From positions 3,968,001-4,032,000 of the forward strand of contig NZ_CP133779.1 of NCBI RefSeq assembly GCF_034347425.1: a DNA stretch of 64,000 nucleotides, written 5' to 3'. Position numbers and translations under genes: made by a program. Below, in pieces: positions 34,284-42,929 of this stretch. Source of the stretch: Undibacterium sp. CCC3.4. GTDB lineage: Bacteria; Pseudomonadota; Gammaproteobacteria; Burkholderiales; Burkholderiaceae_D. How positions within the stretch are numbered: position 1 is the first letter of the stretch; the number at the start of each line of letters is the position of its first letter. Below the pieces are notes generated by a model. It worked only from the letters and a program-made list of their open reading frames with translations. It did no database searches and was not told the origin of the DNA.

Positions 34284-35174
34284 ATGGCCATCGGGCACCC
34301 CAGTCACGATCCGCAGCGCGAACAACTCGAACTGTTCCATGCCTTCTCCGGCGAGCTACCGGCACGCGACGCGCAAGACCTGATGGCCTACCCATTCTTT
34401 TCGCTGGCAAAGACCAAGCGCACGGTGCCGATCGACTTCCGCACCAACAGCGTGACCGTGCGGGTCGAAGGCACGGCCGAACATGGCCTGGCGACAATTT
34501 GGGATGCCGACATCCTGATCTGGGCAGCCAGCCAGATCGTCGAGGCGCGCGATGCGGGGTTGCGTTCGTCGCGACTCATGGCGGCCACACCCTACGAGAT
34601 CCTGCGCTTCATTGGTCGCGGCACGTCGCTGCGCGACTACCAGCGCCTGAAGGCTGCGCTGGACCGCTTGCAGTCCACCAGCGTCGCCACATCGATTCGC
34701 CAAGCCAATGCGCGGCGCCTGCACCGCTTCTCGTGGATCAACGAATGGAAGGAACGTGCGGACGGCCAAGGCCGGCCGCTGGGCATCGAGCTGATCCTGC
34801 CGGACTGGTTCTATGCCGGGGTGTTCGAAGAGAGCCTGGTATTGACTATCGACGCCAACTACTTCCGCCTGACCGGCGGTATCGAGCGCTGGCTGTACCG
34901 CCTGGTACGCAAACACGGCGGCTGGCAGCGAGAAGGCTGGCGCTTCGACTTCCCGCACTTGCACCGCAAGTCCGGGAGCATGGCGCGCTTCACCGACTTC
35001 GCCTACGACCTGCGTTGCATCGTGGCGCGACAACCCTTGCCGGGTTACACGCTCGCCGTCCTGCGTCCCAGGCACGGGCCGGAGGTGCTGACCTTCCGCG
35101 CCGTGCCGTCCACGGCACCGCTGCGCCCCGGTGGCAGCTTCAATGCCGGTGCAAAGCCTGTGGACAAACGGTGA
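34284..35174 (+). CDS. repA: replication initiator protein RepA
   Basis: 296 residues: YPFFSLAKTKRTVPIDFRTN, IWDADILIWAASQIVEARDA, ATPYEILRFIGRGTSLRDYQ and KRLVRKHGG-like segments (LYRLVRKHGGWQREGW) match the RPA (replication initiator A) family of plasmids and Tn4371-like ICEs. Direct repeats just downstream (35181-35248) look like iterons. It precedes the parA operon. A role in autonomous replication of the excised element is inferred. Confidence 0.87.
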   Translation: MAIGHPSHDPQREQLELFHAFSGELPARDAQDLMAYPFFSLAKTKRTVPIDFRTNSVTVRVEGTAEHGLATIWDADILIWAASQIVEARDAGLRSSRLMAATPYEILRFIGRGTSLRDYQRLKAALDRLQSTSVATSIRQANARRLHRFSWINEWKERADGQGRPLGIELILPDWFYAGVFEESLVLTIDANYFRLTGGIERWLYRLVRKHGGWQREGWRFDFPHLHRKSGSMARFTDFAYDLRCIVARQPLPGYTLAVLRPRHGPEVLTFRAVPSTAPLRPGGSFNAGAKPVDKR

Positions 35175-35180
35175 ATACGC

Positions 35181-35248
35181 TCGTGCTATCGGGAGTGGGA
35201 ATCCTCGTGCTATCAGGCGCAGTGCTGTCGTGCTATCAGGAGTGCGAA
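35181..35248. other. three iteron-like direct repeats, candidate replication origin
   Basis: Copies of TCGTGCTATCRGG at 35181, 35205 and 35228; the first and third extend to GAGTGxGAA. Spacings are 24 and 23 bp, about two helical turns. They lie between repA and parA and are followed by an AT-rich stretch (35285-35325) containing the palindrome CCTAACTTAGG at 35288-35298. Confidence 0.65.
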
Positions 35249-35379
35249 CGCGTCGCAAAGCCTTGCGCAGCGCGGGTTTCGGCGTTTCCTAACTTAGGTT
35301 CTAACTTTGAATCTATAAAACTAACGATAAGAAGCCCACGCGCGCTGTGGACAAGTCGGCGGGCAGGAGGGAGCACATC

Positions 35380-36018
35380 ATGATCATCGCACTGTTGAAC
35401 CAGAAAGGCGGGGTCGGCAAGACAACCCTCGCCACACACATCGCCGGTGAGCTGGCAATGCAAGGCAGCGCCGTGATCCTGATCGATGCCGATCCTCAAG
35501 GCTCGGCACTCGATTGGACACAGCGCCGTAGCCAGAACAGTTTGCCCAGGTTGTTCGGTGCAGTCGGTCTGGCCAGGGAAACACTGCATCAGGAAGCGTC
35601 AGAACTCGCCAAGCGCTGCGATCACATCGTGATCGATGGCCCGCCCCGGATCGCCGCTCTCGCGCGCTCCGCGTTGCTCGCGGCGGACCTGGTACTGATC
35701 CCCGTGCAACCCAGTCCCTACGACGTATGGGCCAGCGCCGAGATGGTGTCGCTGATCCGCGAGGCGCAGGTGTTCCGGCCAGCGCTGCGCGCGGCCTTCG
35801 TCATCAACCGGCGTGTCAGCATCACGGTGATCGGACGCGAGGCACGCGGTGCGCTCGCGGATCAACCGCTGCCCTCGCTGTTGTCGGAGGTTCGGCAACG
35901 CATCGTGTTCGCCGACAGCGTGGCCGCTGGCCGACTTGCCCGCGAAATCGATGCAGAGAGCATCGCTGCCCGCGAGATCGCGGCACTCGCCGATGAAGTG
36001 TTGAGGATGGCGCGATGA
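35380..36018 (+). CDS. parA: ParA family partition ATPase
   Basis: 212 residues. It opens with the deviant Walker A motif KGGVGKTT (residues 9-16), then VILIDADPQGSALDW (Walker A') and HIVIDGPPRIA (Walker B). It has no N-terminal HTH, as in type Ib ParA proteins. AGGAGGGAG precedes the ATG. It overlaps the next gene by 4 bp and starts a compact run of four overlapping genes. Confidence 0.92.
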   Translation: MIIALLNQKGGVGKTTLATHIAGELAMQGSAVILIDADPQGSALDWTQRRSQNSLPRLFGAVGLARETLHQEASELAKRCDHIVIDGPPRIAALARSALLAADLVLIPVQPSPYDVWASAEMVSLIREAQVFRPALRAAFVINRRVSITVIGREARGALADQPLPSLLSEVRQRIVFADSVAAGRLAREIDAESIAAREIAALADEVLRMAR

Positions 36019-36260
36019 AGAACAGCAAACGGGTTGCCATTGGTGCGCGTCCGCCTGCCGACCCGCATGCCGATGCATGGGTGCGTCAGGGCGACGGTGC
36101 GGACATCGGCAAAACCGACCTCCATACCGCCCGGCTGACCATCGACGTGACGCCGGCGCTGCGCGCCCGCATCAAGGTTGACGCCTTTACACGCGGCATC
36201 ACGGTGGCCGAGATGCTGCGTGATCTGTTGGAGCATGAATTCCCGGAGAAGCAATCATGA
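36015..36260 (+). CDS. small ribbon-helix-helix partition-associated protein
   Basis: 81 residues. The C-terminal half (TARLTIDVTPALRARIKVDA, ITVAEMLRDLLEHEF) fits a ParG/CopG-type ribbon-helix-helix. It overlaps parA by 4 bp (ATGA), so it is probably the DNA-binding partner of ParA; the large ParB-like protein lies elsewhere in the element. Confidence 0.75.
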   Translation: MKNSKRVAIGARPPADPHADAWVRQGDGADIGKTDLHTARLTIDVTPALRARIKVDAFTRGITVAEMLRDLLEHEFPEKQS

Positions 36261-36790
36261 GTGCAATACCGCAGGTGGCCAGCAACGCGCCACCCATACC
36301 ACTTCCCGTGTTTTCAAACGTCACGAATAGCACGCCGCTGACGCGCGTGTCGCTGGCGTTCGTCGAACGTCGGATCAACCTCTATCTGCGCTTCGGCCAT
36401 CCAGTTCGTGAGCTGCGCCTGGACCGCTGGCGGCGCTGCGCGCTGTTCCTGCCTGCCGCATTGTTCTGCCGCGTGCGCTGGGAGTCCAACGACTACGGCA
36501 CGACGCGCTGGCAGCTCCTGGTGCTGCAAACCTGCACGCCACTCGATGCGGTGCAGCGCATCGCTGGCATCCAACCTGGTGCGCGCCTGTTGCTGCACGC
36601 CGAAGGCGAACAGCAAGTGCAGTCAGTCCTGCCGCAGATCGACGCCATCGAAGCGCTTGGCATCAATCCGGTGACCGTGTCGCCCGCGTACTGGCGCACG
36701 TTGGGAAACCGGCTGTCTGCGCGGCTACCACTACCTGCTTATACGGTCGAGCGGCATGCAGCTTACCTCGCAGGCGAGGTGATGCGATGA
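36257..36790 (+). CDS. DUF2840 domain protein
   Basis: 177 residues: TRVSLAFVERRINLYLRFGH, RWRRCALFLPAALFCRVRWE and TRWQLLVLQTC match DUF2840, a family regularly found between parA and traF in Tn4371-like ICEs. Function unknown. It overlaps both neighbours by 4 bp. Confidence 0.82.
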   Translation: MSAIPQVASNAPPIPLPVFSNVTNSTPLTRVSLAFVERRINLYLRFGHPVRELRLDRWRRCALFLPAALFCRVRWESNDYGTTRWQLLVLQTCTPLDAVQRIAGIQPGARLLLHAEGEQQVQSVLPQIDAIEALGINPVTVSPAYWRTLGNRLSARLPLPAYTVERHAAYLAGEVMR

Positions 36791-37296
36791 ACGGCCGTCG
36801 CGCTGTAGTCGCGCTGCTCACCAGCCTCGGCATCGCTGCGCTTGCCTGGCCGTCGCTGCACACATCACTGGCGCGCATCGTCTACAACCCCAGCGACAGC
36901 GTACCGCCTGGCTGGTATCGCATCGACCCGCCTGAATCGCTACACGTCGGCAGCTTCGTGCTCGTCCAGCTTCCGGCAGACACCGCCGCACTGGCTGCGC
37001 AGCGTGGCTACCTACCCGAGCACATCCCGCTGCTCAAGCGCATCGGCGCGATGTCACCGCAGCAGGTGTGCATCGAGAAGCGCATCGTTCGCATCGACGA
37101 CATACCCGTGGCTGGCGTCCATGCAACAGATGGCCGTGGCCGTCCACTGTCGGCATGGCAACAATGTCGGCAGCTTCACGGTGGTGAGCTGTTCCTGCTC
37201 AGTGCAACCAATCCGGCATCGTTTGACAGCCGGTACTTCGGTCCCGTAGCTGTCTCCGCCGTGATCGGCAGCGCGCAGCCATTATGGACGTGGTGA
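36787..37296 (+). CDS. traF: TraF-like conjugative transfer signal peptidase (S26 family)
   Basis: 169 residues with an N-terminal membrane segment (VVALLTSLGIAALAWP). The serine-lysine dyad is probably S38 in NPSDSVPPGWY and K84 in PLLKRIGA; FDSRYFGPV is the conserved C-terminal motif. RP4 TraF cyclises the TrbC pilin, and a trbC gene is present at 56.7 kb. The start overlaps the DUF2840 gene by 4 bp. Confidence 0.86.
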   Translation: MNGRRAVVALLTSLGIAALAWPSLHTSLARIVYNPSDSVPPGWYRIDPPESLHVGSFVLVQLPADTAALAAQRGYLPEHIPLLKRIGAMSPQQVCIEKRIVRIDDIPVAGVHATDGRGRPLSAWQQCRQLHGGELFLLSATNPASFDSRYFGPVAVSAVIGSAQPLWTW

Positions 37297-37632
37297 ACAT
37301 GGGAGAGGCCATGAACGTGCAGCGCTGCATACCGCTCTTCGTGCAGTCTCGCTGCACATCGTTTGCACCACGGCCTGCGGCTGAGGTGCTTCACCCGTGC
37401 AGACAATCGCAGCCAGACCGTCGGGGCCGGTCGCGTCAGCGATCGGGAAAGGCGGAGGGCAAGATAAAAGGGGCGGCACGTACCGTGTCGCAATGGCAGT
37501 CTGCACGTGGGTTTGGCACGGCACGGCGGCTTGCAGCCAGCGTGCCGTCGTGGAGCGCAAAGCCGGATGGGCTCAAGGTTTCCGGTGTGCCGTCTTCGAT
37601 GCGGTATGCCAATCTACGCTGGAGCTGGTGCC
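37297..37632. other. gap before the relaxase gene, possible oriT region
   Basis: No convincing gene: the short frames here have no family signature. The position directly upstream of the relaxase, and small inverted repeats such as GACCG/CGGTC near 37418-37434, make it a reasonable place for oriT. No known nic sequence was recognised. Confidence 0.3.
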
Positions 37633-39597
37633 ATGGCCTCGCGTGACGACGACCGTTTGCGCATCAAGCCGGGGGCACCTAAACGCCCGGATGGATCGCA
37701 AAGCGGCCAGCGCGCACAGCGCTTTGTCTCGCAAGTCCTGAAGCAGGTTTCGAAGGCCGGTGCAAAGACCTCGGGCGCGCGCGGTGCGCGTCCCGCATCG
37801 ACCTTCGGACGGGGCCGCGTGGCTTCAGGCATGGCAGGCCGCACGCTTGGAGCCGACGCGCGGCGCGTGATCATCAAGTCTCGTTTTGTGGTGCTGAAGA
37901 AGGTTGGCGCCAATTCCGTATCGACGCACCTGCGTTACATTGAGCGCGACGGCGTGACGCGCGATGGAGAGCGAGGCCAGGCCTACGGCGCCGAGACCGA
38001 CACGGCTGACCTCAAGGCCTTCGAGGAACGCGGCAAGGGTGATCGCCACCAGTTCCGTTTCATCGTCTCGGTGGAGGATGCCGGAGAGCTGGAAGACCTG
38101 CGCGGTTACACGCGCGAGTTCATGCAGCGCATGAGCACCGACCTGGAAACACGGCTGGACTGGGTGGCTGTCGATCACTGGGATACGGACAATCCGCACA
38201 CGCACATCGTGCTGCGCGGGCACGCCGGGATTGGTCGAGGAAAGGGGCAAGACCTGGTGATTGCGCCGGACTACATGGCGCACGGTATGCGCATGCGCGC
38301 CAGCGAACTGGCGACCGAATGGCTGGGGCCGCGCACCGAACTGGATATTCGGCAGGGGCAGTTACGGGAGGTCGAGCAGGAGCGGCTGACGAGTTTGGAT
38401 CGGACGCTGTTGCGGCAGGCCAGCGCGGATATCGTGGACCTGACCCAGCAGCCCAACGACCGACAGTACCAAACCGTTTTGCGTGCCCGGTTGCAGCGGT
38501 TGGAGGCGATGGAGCTGGCCGAGCGAATCGACGCAAACCACTGGCGGCTATCCCCGAACATGCAACAGACATTGACCACGATGGGCGAGCGGGGCGACAT
38601 CCTGCGCACAATGCACAAAGCCTTGCGGGGCGAGCAGCGGGAGTTGGTACTGGAGACTGCGCCGGCAACGCCAGTATTGGGCCGCATCGCCGCCAAGGGT
38701 CTGGCCGACGAACTTAATGACCGAGGCTATATGGTGGTGGATGGCATCGACGGCCGCGCGCACTATGTCCGCCTGCCGGTTGGCGCGGACCTGGCCGCGC
38801 TGCCGGTGGGTGGCATCGTGGAAGTGAAGCCTGCCGAACGGGAACGAGCGGTAGACCGCAACATCGCGGGTATAGTGCGTGAAGGTCTCTACCGCAGCGC
38901 CGACCATCTTGTGCAGCTTCGACAAGAAGGTGCCGCAGACCCACAAACTGCGGTAGATGCCCATGTGCGCCGACTCGAAGCGCTGCGCCGCTCTGGAGCC
39001 GTGGAGCGCATGGCCGACGGCGTTTGGCGCATACCGCCTGACTTCTTGTCACGCACGCAAGCGCACGATGCGCAGCGGGCCGCAGAGGGCACTATTGAGT
39101 TGCGTTCGCACCTGTCGATCGAACAGCAAGTAGGCGCCCAGGGCGCAACATGGTTGGACCATCAAATGGTGGGCGACGCGAAAGACCTGTCGCCACGGGG
39201 CTTCGGTGTCAAGGTGCGTGACGCATTGCAAGGCCGAATCAATTTCCTTGTCGAGCAGGGCTTGGCCGAGCGGCGCGGCCCGCGCGTGGTTTTAGCGCGC
39301 AACTTGCTATCTACCTTGCGCGACCGGGAATTGGTTGCAGTGGGCAAAGTGATCCAGCAGGAGACCGGACTGGCCCACCGTCCGCTGCGCGACGGCGAGC
39401 GCGCAGACGGCATCTACCGCCGCTCAGTCCAGCTCGCCAGCGGTCGCTTCGCGATGCTGGACGATGGCATGGGTTTCAGTCTGGTGCCGTGGCGACCGGT
39501 GGTGGAACAGCGACTTGGACAGCAGGTATCGGCCATCGTGCGGGGGTCATCGGTCACTTGGGGGCTTGGGCGGCAGCGCGGGCCATCCGTTGGATAG
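37633..39597 (+). CDS. VirD2-like relaxase/mobilisation nuclease (DUF3363)
   Basis: 654 residues. The relaxase core holds the histidine triad region DHWDTDNPHTHIVLRG (about residues 181-196). DUF3363 fills the rest and ends SLVPWRPVVEQRLGQQVSA and VTWGLGRQRG. The start at ATG 37633 has GGAG 8 bp upstream; the in-frame extension upstream has no relaxase character. It would nick oriT and lead the strand to the TraG coupling protein. Its 3' end lies 27 bp from the convergent defence helicase gene. Confidence 0.88.
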   Translation: MASRDDDRLRIKPGAPKRPDGSQSGQRAQRFVSQVLKQVSKAGAKTSGARGARPASTFGRGRVASGMAGRTLGADARRVIIKSRFVVLKKVGANSVSTHLRYIERDGVTRDGERGQAYGAETDTADLKAFEERGKGDRHQFRFIVSVEDAGELEDLRGYTREFMQRMSTDLETRLDWVAVDHWDTDNPHTHIVLRGHAGIGRGKGQDLVIAPDYMAHGMRMRASELATEWLGPRTELDIRQGQLREVEQERLTSLDRTLLRQASADIVDLTQQPNDRQYQTVLRARLQRLEAMELAERIDANHWRLSPNMQQTLTTMGERGDILRTMHKALRGEQRELVLETAPATPVLGRIAAKGLADELNDRGYMVVDGIDGRAHYVRLPVGADLAALPVGGIVEVKPAERERAVDRNIAGIVREGLYRSADHLVQLRQEGAADPQTAVDAHVRRLEALRRSGAVERMADGVWRIPPDFLSRTQAHDAQRAAEGTIELRSHLSIEQQVGAQGATWLDHQMVGDAKDLSPRGFGVKVRDALQGRINFLVEQGLAERRGPRVVLARNLLSTLRDRELVAVGKVIQQETGLAHRPLRDGERADGIYRRSVQLASGRFAMLDDGMGFSLVPWRPVVEQRLGQQVSAIVRGSSVTWGLGRQRGPSVG

Positions 39598-39624
39598 GTT
39601 ATTGATTCGCCACGCGATCCCTTG

Positions 39625-42408
39625 CTAGACGACCTCAATCCATCCGACCAAATCGGTCTCATAGGCCTGGCCCGGCTTGACCAGCCCCCGGTGAACCAAA
39701 TCACGATGGAGCATGGGCTCAAGGACCGTTGTTAGCCTCTCGGACGCCCGCTCGCGATCCAAGGCCGGCGCGGATGGTTCCGCGTCGAACAACTGATCGG
39801 CGAACTTTTCCATGGACGGCGACCTCTTTCCTTCTTCGTCCACCGCAAGCGAAATGATCAGCGACCGCTGGCGATGCTTGTCGTCGGTGGCGACCACGTG
39901 CCAAAGAGACAGGATGCCTTGGCGGCCATCCACGCCTTTCACCGATAGGCCAAGGCTCTCGGGCGCTGTGGATCGGAGGACATCGAGATAGTCAGCGATC
40001 AATGGGTGATCGAGGCCGAGCAAGGACAGGCGCTCGTCGGCCAATGCCCGGTCGCGGTCCGACACGAAATTGGCCTCGACCGTGGCGCCATCGACGCCGA
40101 TAACTTGCCACGCGCCGTGACCGGAAGAGGCGAACTTCTTGCCATCGGATTCCACGGCCGCCTTGAGGAAGCTTTCCAATGCCCCCATCCCCGCCGACGT
40201 GTCCGACAGCGGCTTGTAGTCGTCGATATTGAAGCCGCCGAGGTCCTGGAACAATTCAAAGACCACAGCTTGCGCCTGGCTCGCATTGGTCATCGCCGCT
40301 TCCAACTCGACGCGCGTGCGTTTGAGCTCGGGGTCGCCCAACGCCTCGGCGTAGAGCCTCTCGTAACTCAGCCGTTCGGAGAGCTGGCCCAAGATTTGGG
40401 AACGCAGGTCTTCGGCGACCTCGCCGTGCTCGTCGACTTTGCCAAGCGTTTTAGCGATCTCAGTGAGCTTCTCGTCGAGCAGCAAGAAAATCTTGCCTTC
40501 GATCGTGTCGGACAGCACCAGGTTGTAGACCTGGGCCGTGTGCTTCTGGCCATAGCGGTGGATACGCCCGATCCGCTGCTCCATATCCATCGGATTCCAC
40601 GGCAGATCGAAGTTGAATAGCACGCGAGCGTGCTGCATGTTGAGCCCCTCGCGCCCCGCTGCCGTGCAGATCATCACGCGCGGGCCATCCGCCTGCTTGA
40701 ACCGCTTCTCGGCGGCGGCCTTGCTGCCATGGTCGCCGCCTTTGAGGACCACCACGCCTTGCCCTGGATACTCGCGCTCAATCATCTGACCCAGCATTTC
40801 GACGCTGCCCAAATAGGTCGCGAAGATCACCACGCGCTCGCCCGAGTCCTGGCGCCATAATGCGCCCAACGCCATCAGCAGCTTTTGGACTTTGGTCTCG
40901 GTCTCCTCGGGGAATCTGCGAAGCAAATCCTTGATACGCAGGCGCTCTTCCGGCAAAGCGAGAGCTACTGAGGCCACGGCCGAATCCTCGGCGGCGGCCA
41001 GCGCGACCTCATCGGACACGCTGGAAGCCATGTCCATGGCCTCCTCGTCGAGCTTCTTCAATATCTTGCGCTGGATGTCACCAAGGGCGCGGTCGACCTC
41101 GATGTCGGCCAGGCGATCATCCCCAAGCCCGAGCTCCGAGCGGATCAGGTCTTTGGCCTCACGCAAGGATTCGTCGCGGCGGTCGATGTCGCGGTTTTCG
41201 TCATGCATCAAGGATTCGTGGACCGTCAACGCTATGAGGCGGCGGCGCAGCGTGCGCGCGACCGCAGCGAAGCTGGACGCGGCGATCTTCTGGAAGATCG
41301 TCATCACAAAGCCCAGAGCCATCCCCTTGTTGCCCTGACGCTTGGCCAGCGCGAAGCCGTCTTGCAGGTATTCGTTGAGCCCAGAGTAGAACAGCCGCTC
41401 TCGGTCATTCATCAAAAACGACTCGGTGTGGACCCAGCGCCGAGCGAACAAAGCGGTTCCATCCGGCTTGCACGCATCGGCCTTAGTTCGGCGCACCACC
41501 ACCGAGTTGAGCCGGTGGCGCTCGCGCACCATCTCCTCGGGAGAATTGAACAAGGTCGAATCCAGTAGCTGGATCAGCATCCAAAAGCGAAAATGATCAC
41601 CTTGGTGGGGAGTCGCCGACAGCAAAAGCAAATCCCGGCTGTGGTCGCGAAGGGATTCGGCCAGTTTGTAGTTCTCGGTCTTCTTGACCTTACCACCCGA
41701 CTTGAAGGCGGTCAGATGGTGGGCCTCGTCGAACACCACCAAGTCCCATTTCGGCGCTTCTTCAAGCTTCTTCACTCGCGCCTTGCGCTTCAGGGTGTCG
41801 ATGCTGGCGATGAGGCGATCATGCTTAGCGAAGGCGTTGGATTTCCGGTCCGTCACGTCGCCCTCGGAGCCGAACACCTCGAAATTGAGGTTGAACACCT
41901 CATTGAGCTCGCGGTGCCAGTTGTTAACTAGGCCTGCCGGAACCACCATCAACGCCCGCTTCAACTCGCCACGGCTGGCCAGCTCACGCAGGATCAGCGC
42001 GGCCTCGATGGTCTTGCCCAAGCCCACCTCGTCGGCCACCAGAAACCGGCGCGGCGCGGTGGTCGTCACGCGATGGGTCAAAACGACTTGGTGAGGAAGA
42101 AGATCAATCTTGGCTGACGTGAGCGAGGCCGCGCTTTCCATCAAAGGCAGGACATGGGCCTGCCATGCGAGCCAAGCCTTGCGAGCCCTGTCGCGGCCCT
42201 GGCCTACGTTGGCCACCACGCGCTGAGTCCTGCCCAGCGCGGGCAACAACGCATCGACCGCGACCTGGCGCTCGCCGCCTTGGAAGAACACGCGGACATA
42301 GCCATCGGACGCCACCGATACGACGACGCCCTCGCCGAACTGGACGTGCCTTACCCGCTGGCCGGGATGGATGATCTGCGCTGGAGCGCCCTCGACGGTT
42401 ACCGCCAT
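39625..42408 (-). CDS. SNF2-type DEAD/DEAH-box helicase of the defence operon
   Basis: 927 residues. An N-terminal Tudor/KOW-like segment (GQRVRHVQFGEGVVVS) is followed by a superfamily 2 helicase: Walker A DEVGLGKT (126-133), DEAHH (227-231), LLLSATPHQGD, and motif VI QRIGRIHRYGQ near residue 610. This is the layout of the RapA/SNF2-like helicases in DISARM and related systems. The C-terminal 250 residues are unassigned. Its start overlaps the stop of the upstream 173-residue gene by 1 bp. DNA translocation during defence is inferred. Confidence 0.87.
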   Translation of the reverse strand: MAVTVEGAPAQIIHPGQRVRHVQFGEGVVVSVASDGYVRVFFQGGERQVAVDALLPALGRTQRVVANVGQGRDRARKAWLAWQAHVLPLMESAASLTSAKIDLLPHQVVLTHRVTTTAPRRFLVADEVGLGKTIEAALILRELASRGELKRALMVVPAGLVNNWHRELNEVFNLNFEVFGSEGDVTDRKSNAFAKHDRLIASIDTLKRKARVKKLEEAPKWDLVVFDEAHHLTAFKSGGKVKKTENYKLAESLRDHSRDLLLLSATPHQGDHFRFWMLIQLLDSTLFNSPEEMVRERHRLNSVVVRRTKADACKPDGTALFARRWVHTESFLMNDRERLFYSGLNEYLQDGFALAKRQGNKGMALGFVMTIFQKIAASSFAAVARTLRRRLIALTVHESLMHDENRDIDRRDESLREAKDLIRSELGLGDDRLADIEVDRALGDIQRKILKKLDEEAMDMASSVSDEVALAAAEDSAVASVALALPEERLRIKDLLRRFPEETETKVQKLLMALGALWRQDSGERVVIFATYLGSVEMLGQMIEREYPGQGVVVLKGGDHGSKAAAEKRFKQADGPRVMICTAAGREGLNMQHARVLFNFDLPWNPMDMEQRIGRIHRYGQKHTAQVYNLVLSDTIEGKIFLLLDEKLTEIAKTLGKVDEHGEVAEDLRSQILGQLSERLSYERLYAEALGDPELKRTRVELEAAMTNASQAQAVVFELFQDLGGFNIDDYKPLSDTSAGMGALESFLKAAVESDGKKFASSGHGAWQVIGVDGATVEANFVSDRDRALADERLSLLGLDHPLIADYLDVLRSTAPESLGLSVKGVDGRQGILSLWHVVATDDKHRQRSLIISLAVDEEGKRSPSMEKFADQLFDAEPSAPALDRERASERLTTVLEPMLHRDLVHRGLVKPGQAYETDLVGWIEVV

Positions 42409-42929
42409 CAGGAAATCCGCTGCAAGTAATAACCCGACAAGCGCGGCGGAGTATTGCCCTTCATCCTGATTTCCTGGCTGTTGGGCTCAGAGCCATTCCA
42501 CAAGCAACGTCCAATGGGAATTTCCTTTGAACCTTGCGCGCCGCTGCAATGCCAATAGGCTGCCTGCTCGGCCTGGCGATATGTGAACCGGCGCGAATCG
42601 GCAAACCAAAAAATCAGAGCCGCCTCGCCACCGCCCGACGCCACCGACTTCTGGAACGACAAAATCGCCGGATAAATCGACTGCTCAAGCCAATCTGTGG
42701 CCTTGTCTGGGTGTAATGCATCCAAGGCGCCATCAAGGCCAGCCACAACCAACGCCCGGCCCCGGATCAGCACGTCGTCAACGTTGGCCCAACCGGACGC
42801 CTTGAATCTCAAGAGTTGCCGAAGGCTGACGGGACTCTTGTCGCCACATAGGGCAGCGAGTTCCGCAGCGTCCCAAAGGATCGAGTGGCCTTGACGACGC
42901 CATACGTCGATTTCCATAGGACTGCTCAT
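42408..42929 (-). CDS. unrecognised 173-residue protein of the defence operon
   Basis: No family was recognised. Visible segments are HSILWDAAELAALCGD, a helix with basic residues (VSLRQLLRFKASGW), then LVVAGLDGAL and GGEAALIFWFADSRRFTYRQ, which suggest a small alpha/beta fold with hydrophobic strands. There is no Walker A motif and no clear nuclease motif. It overlaps the methylase stop by 4 bp and the helicase start by 1 bp, so all three are translated together and it is very likely a component of the system. A role similar to small accessory BREX proteins is only a guess. Confidence 0.7.
   Translation of the reverse strand: MSSPMEIDVWRRQGHSILWDAAELAALCGDKSPVSLRQLLRFKASGWANVDDVLIRGRALVVAGLDGALDALHPDKATDWLEQSIYPAILSFQKSVASGGGEAALIFWFADSRRFTYRQAEQAAYWHCSGAQGSKEIPIGRCLWNGSEPNSQEIRMKGNTPPRLSGYYLQRIS

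Noticed and set aside
37284..37741. Open frames of 100-120 codons between traF and the relaxase
   Set aside because: Arg/Ser-rich composition, mutual overlap in different frames and no conserved motif. A non-coding oriT-like region is more likely.
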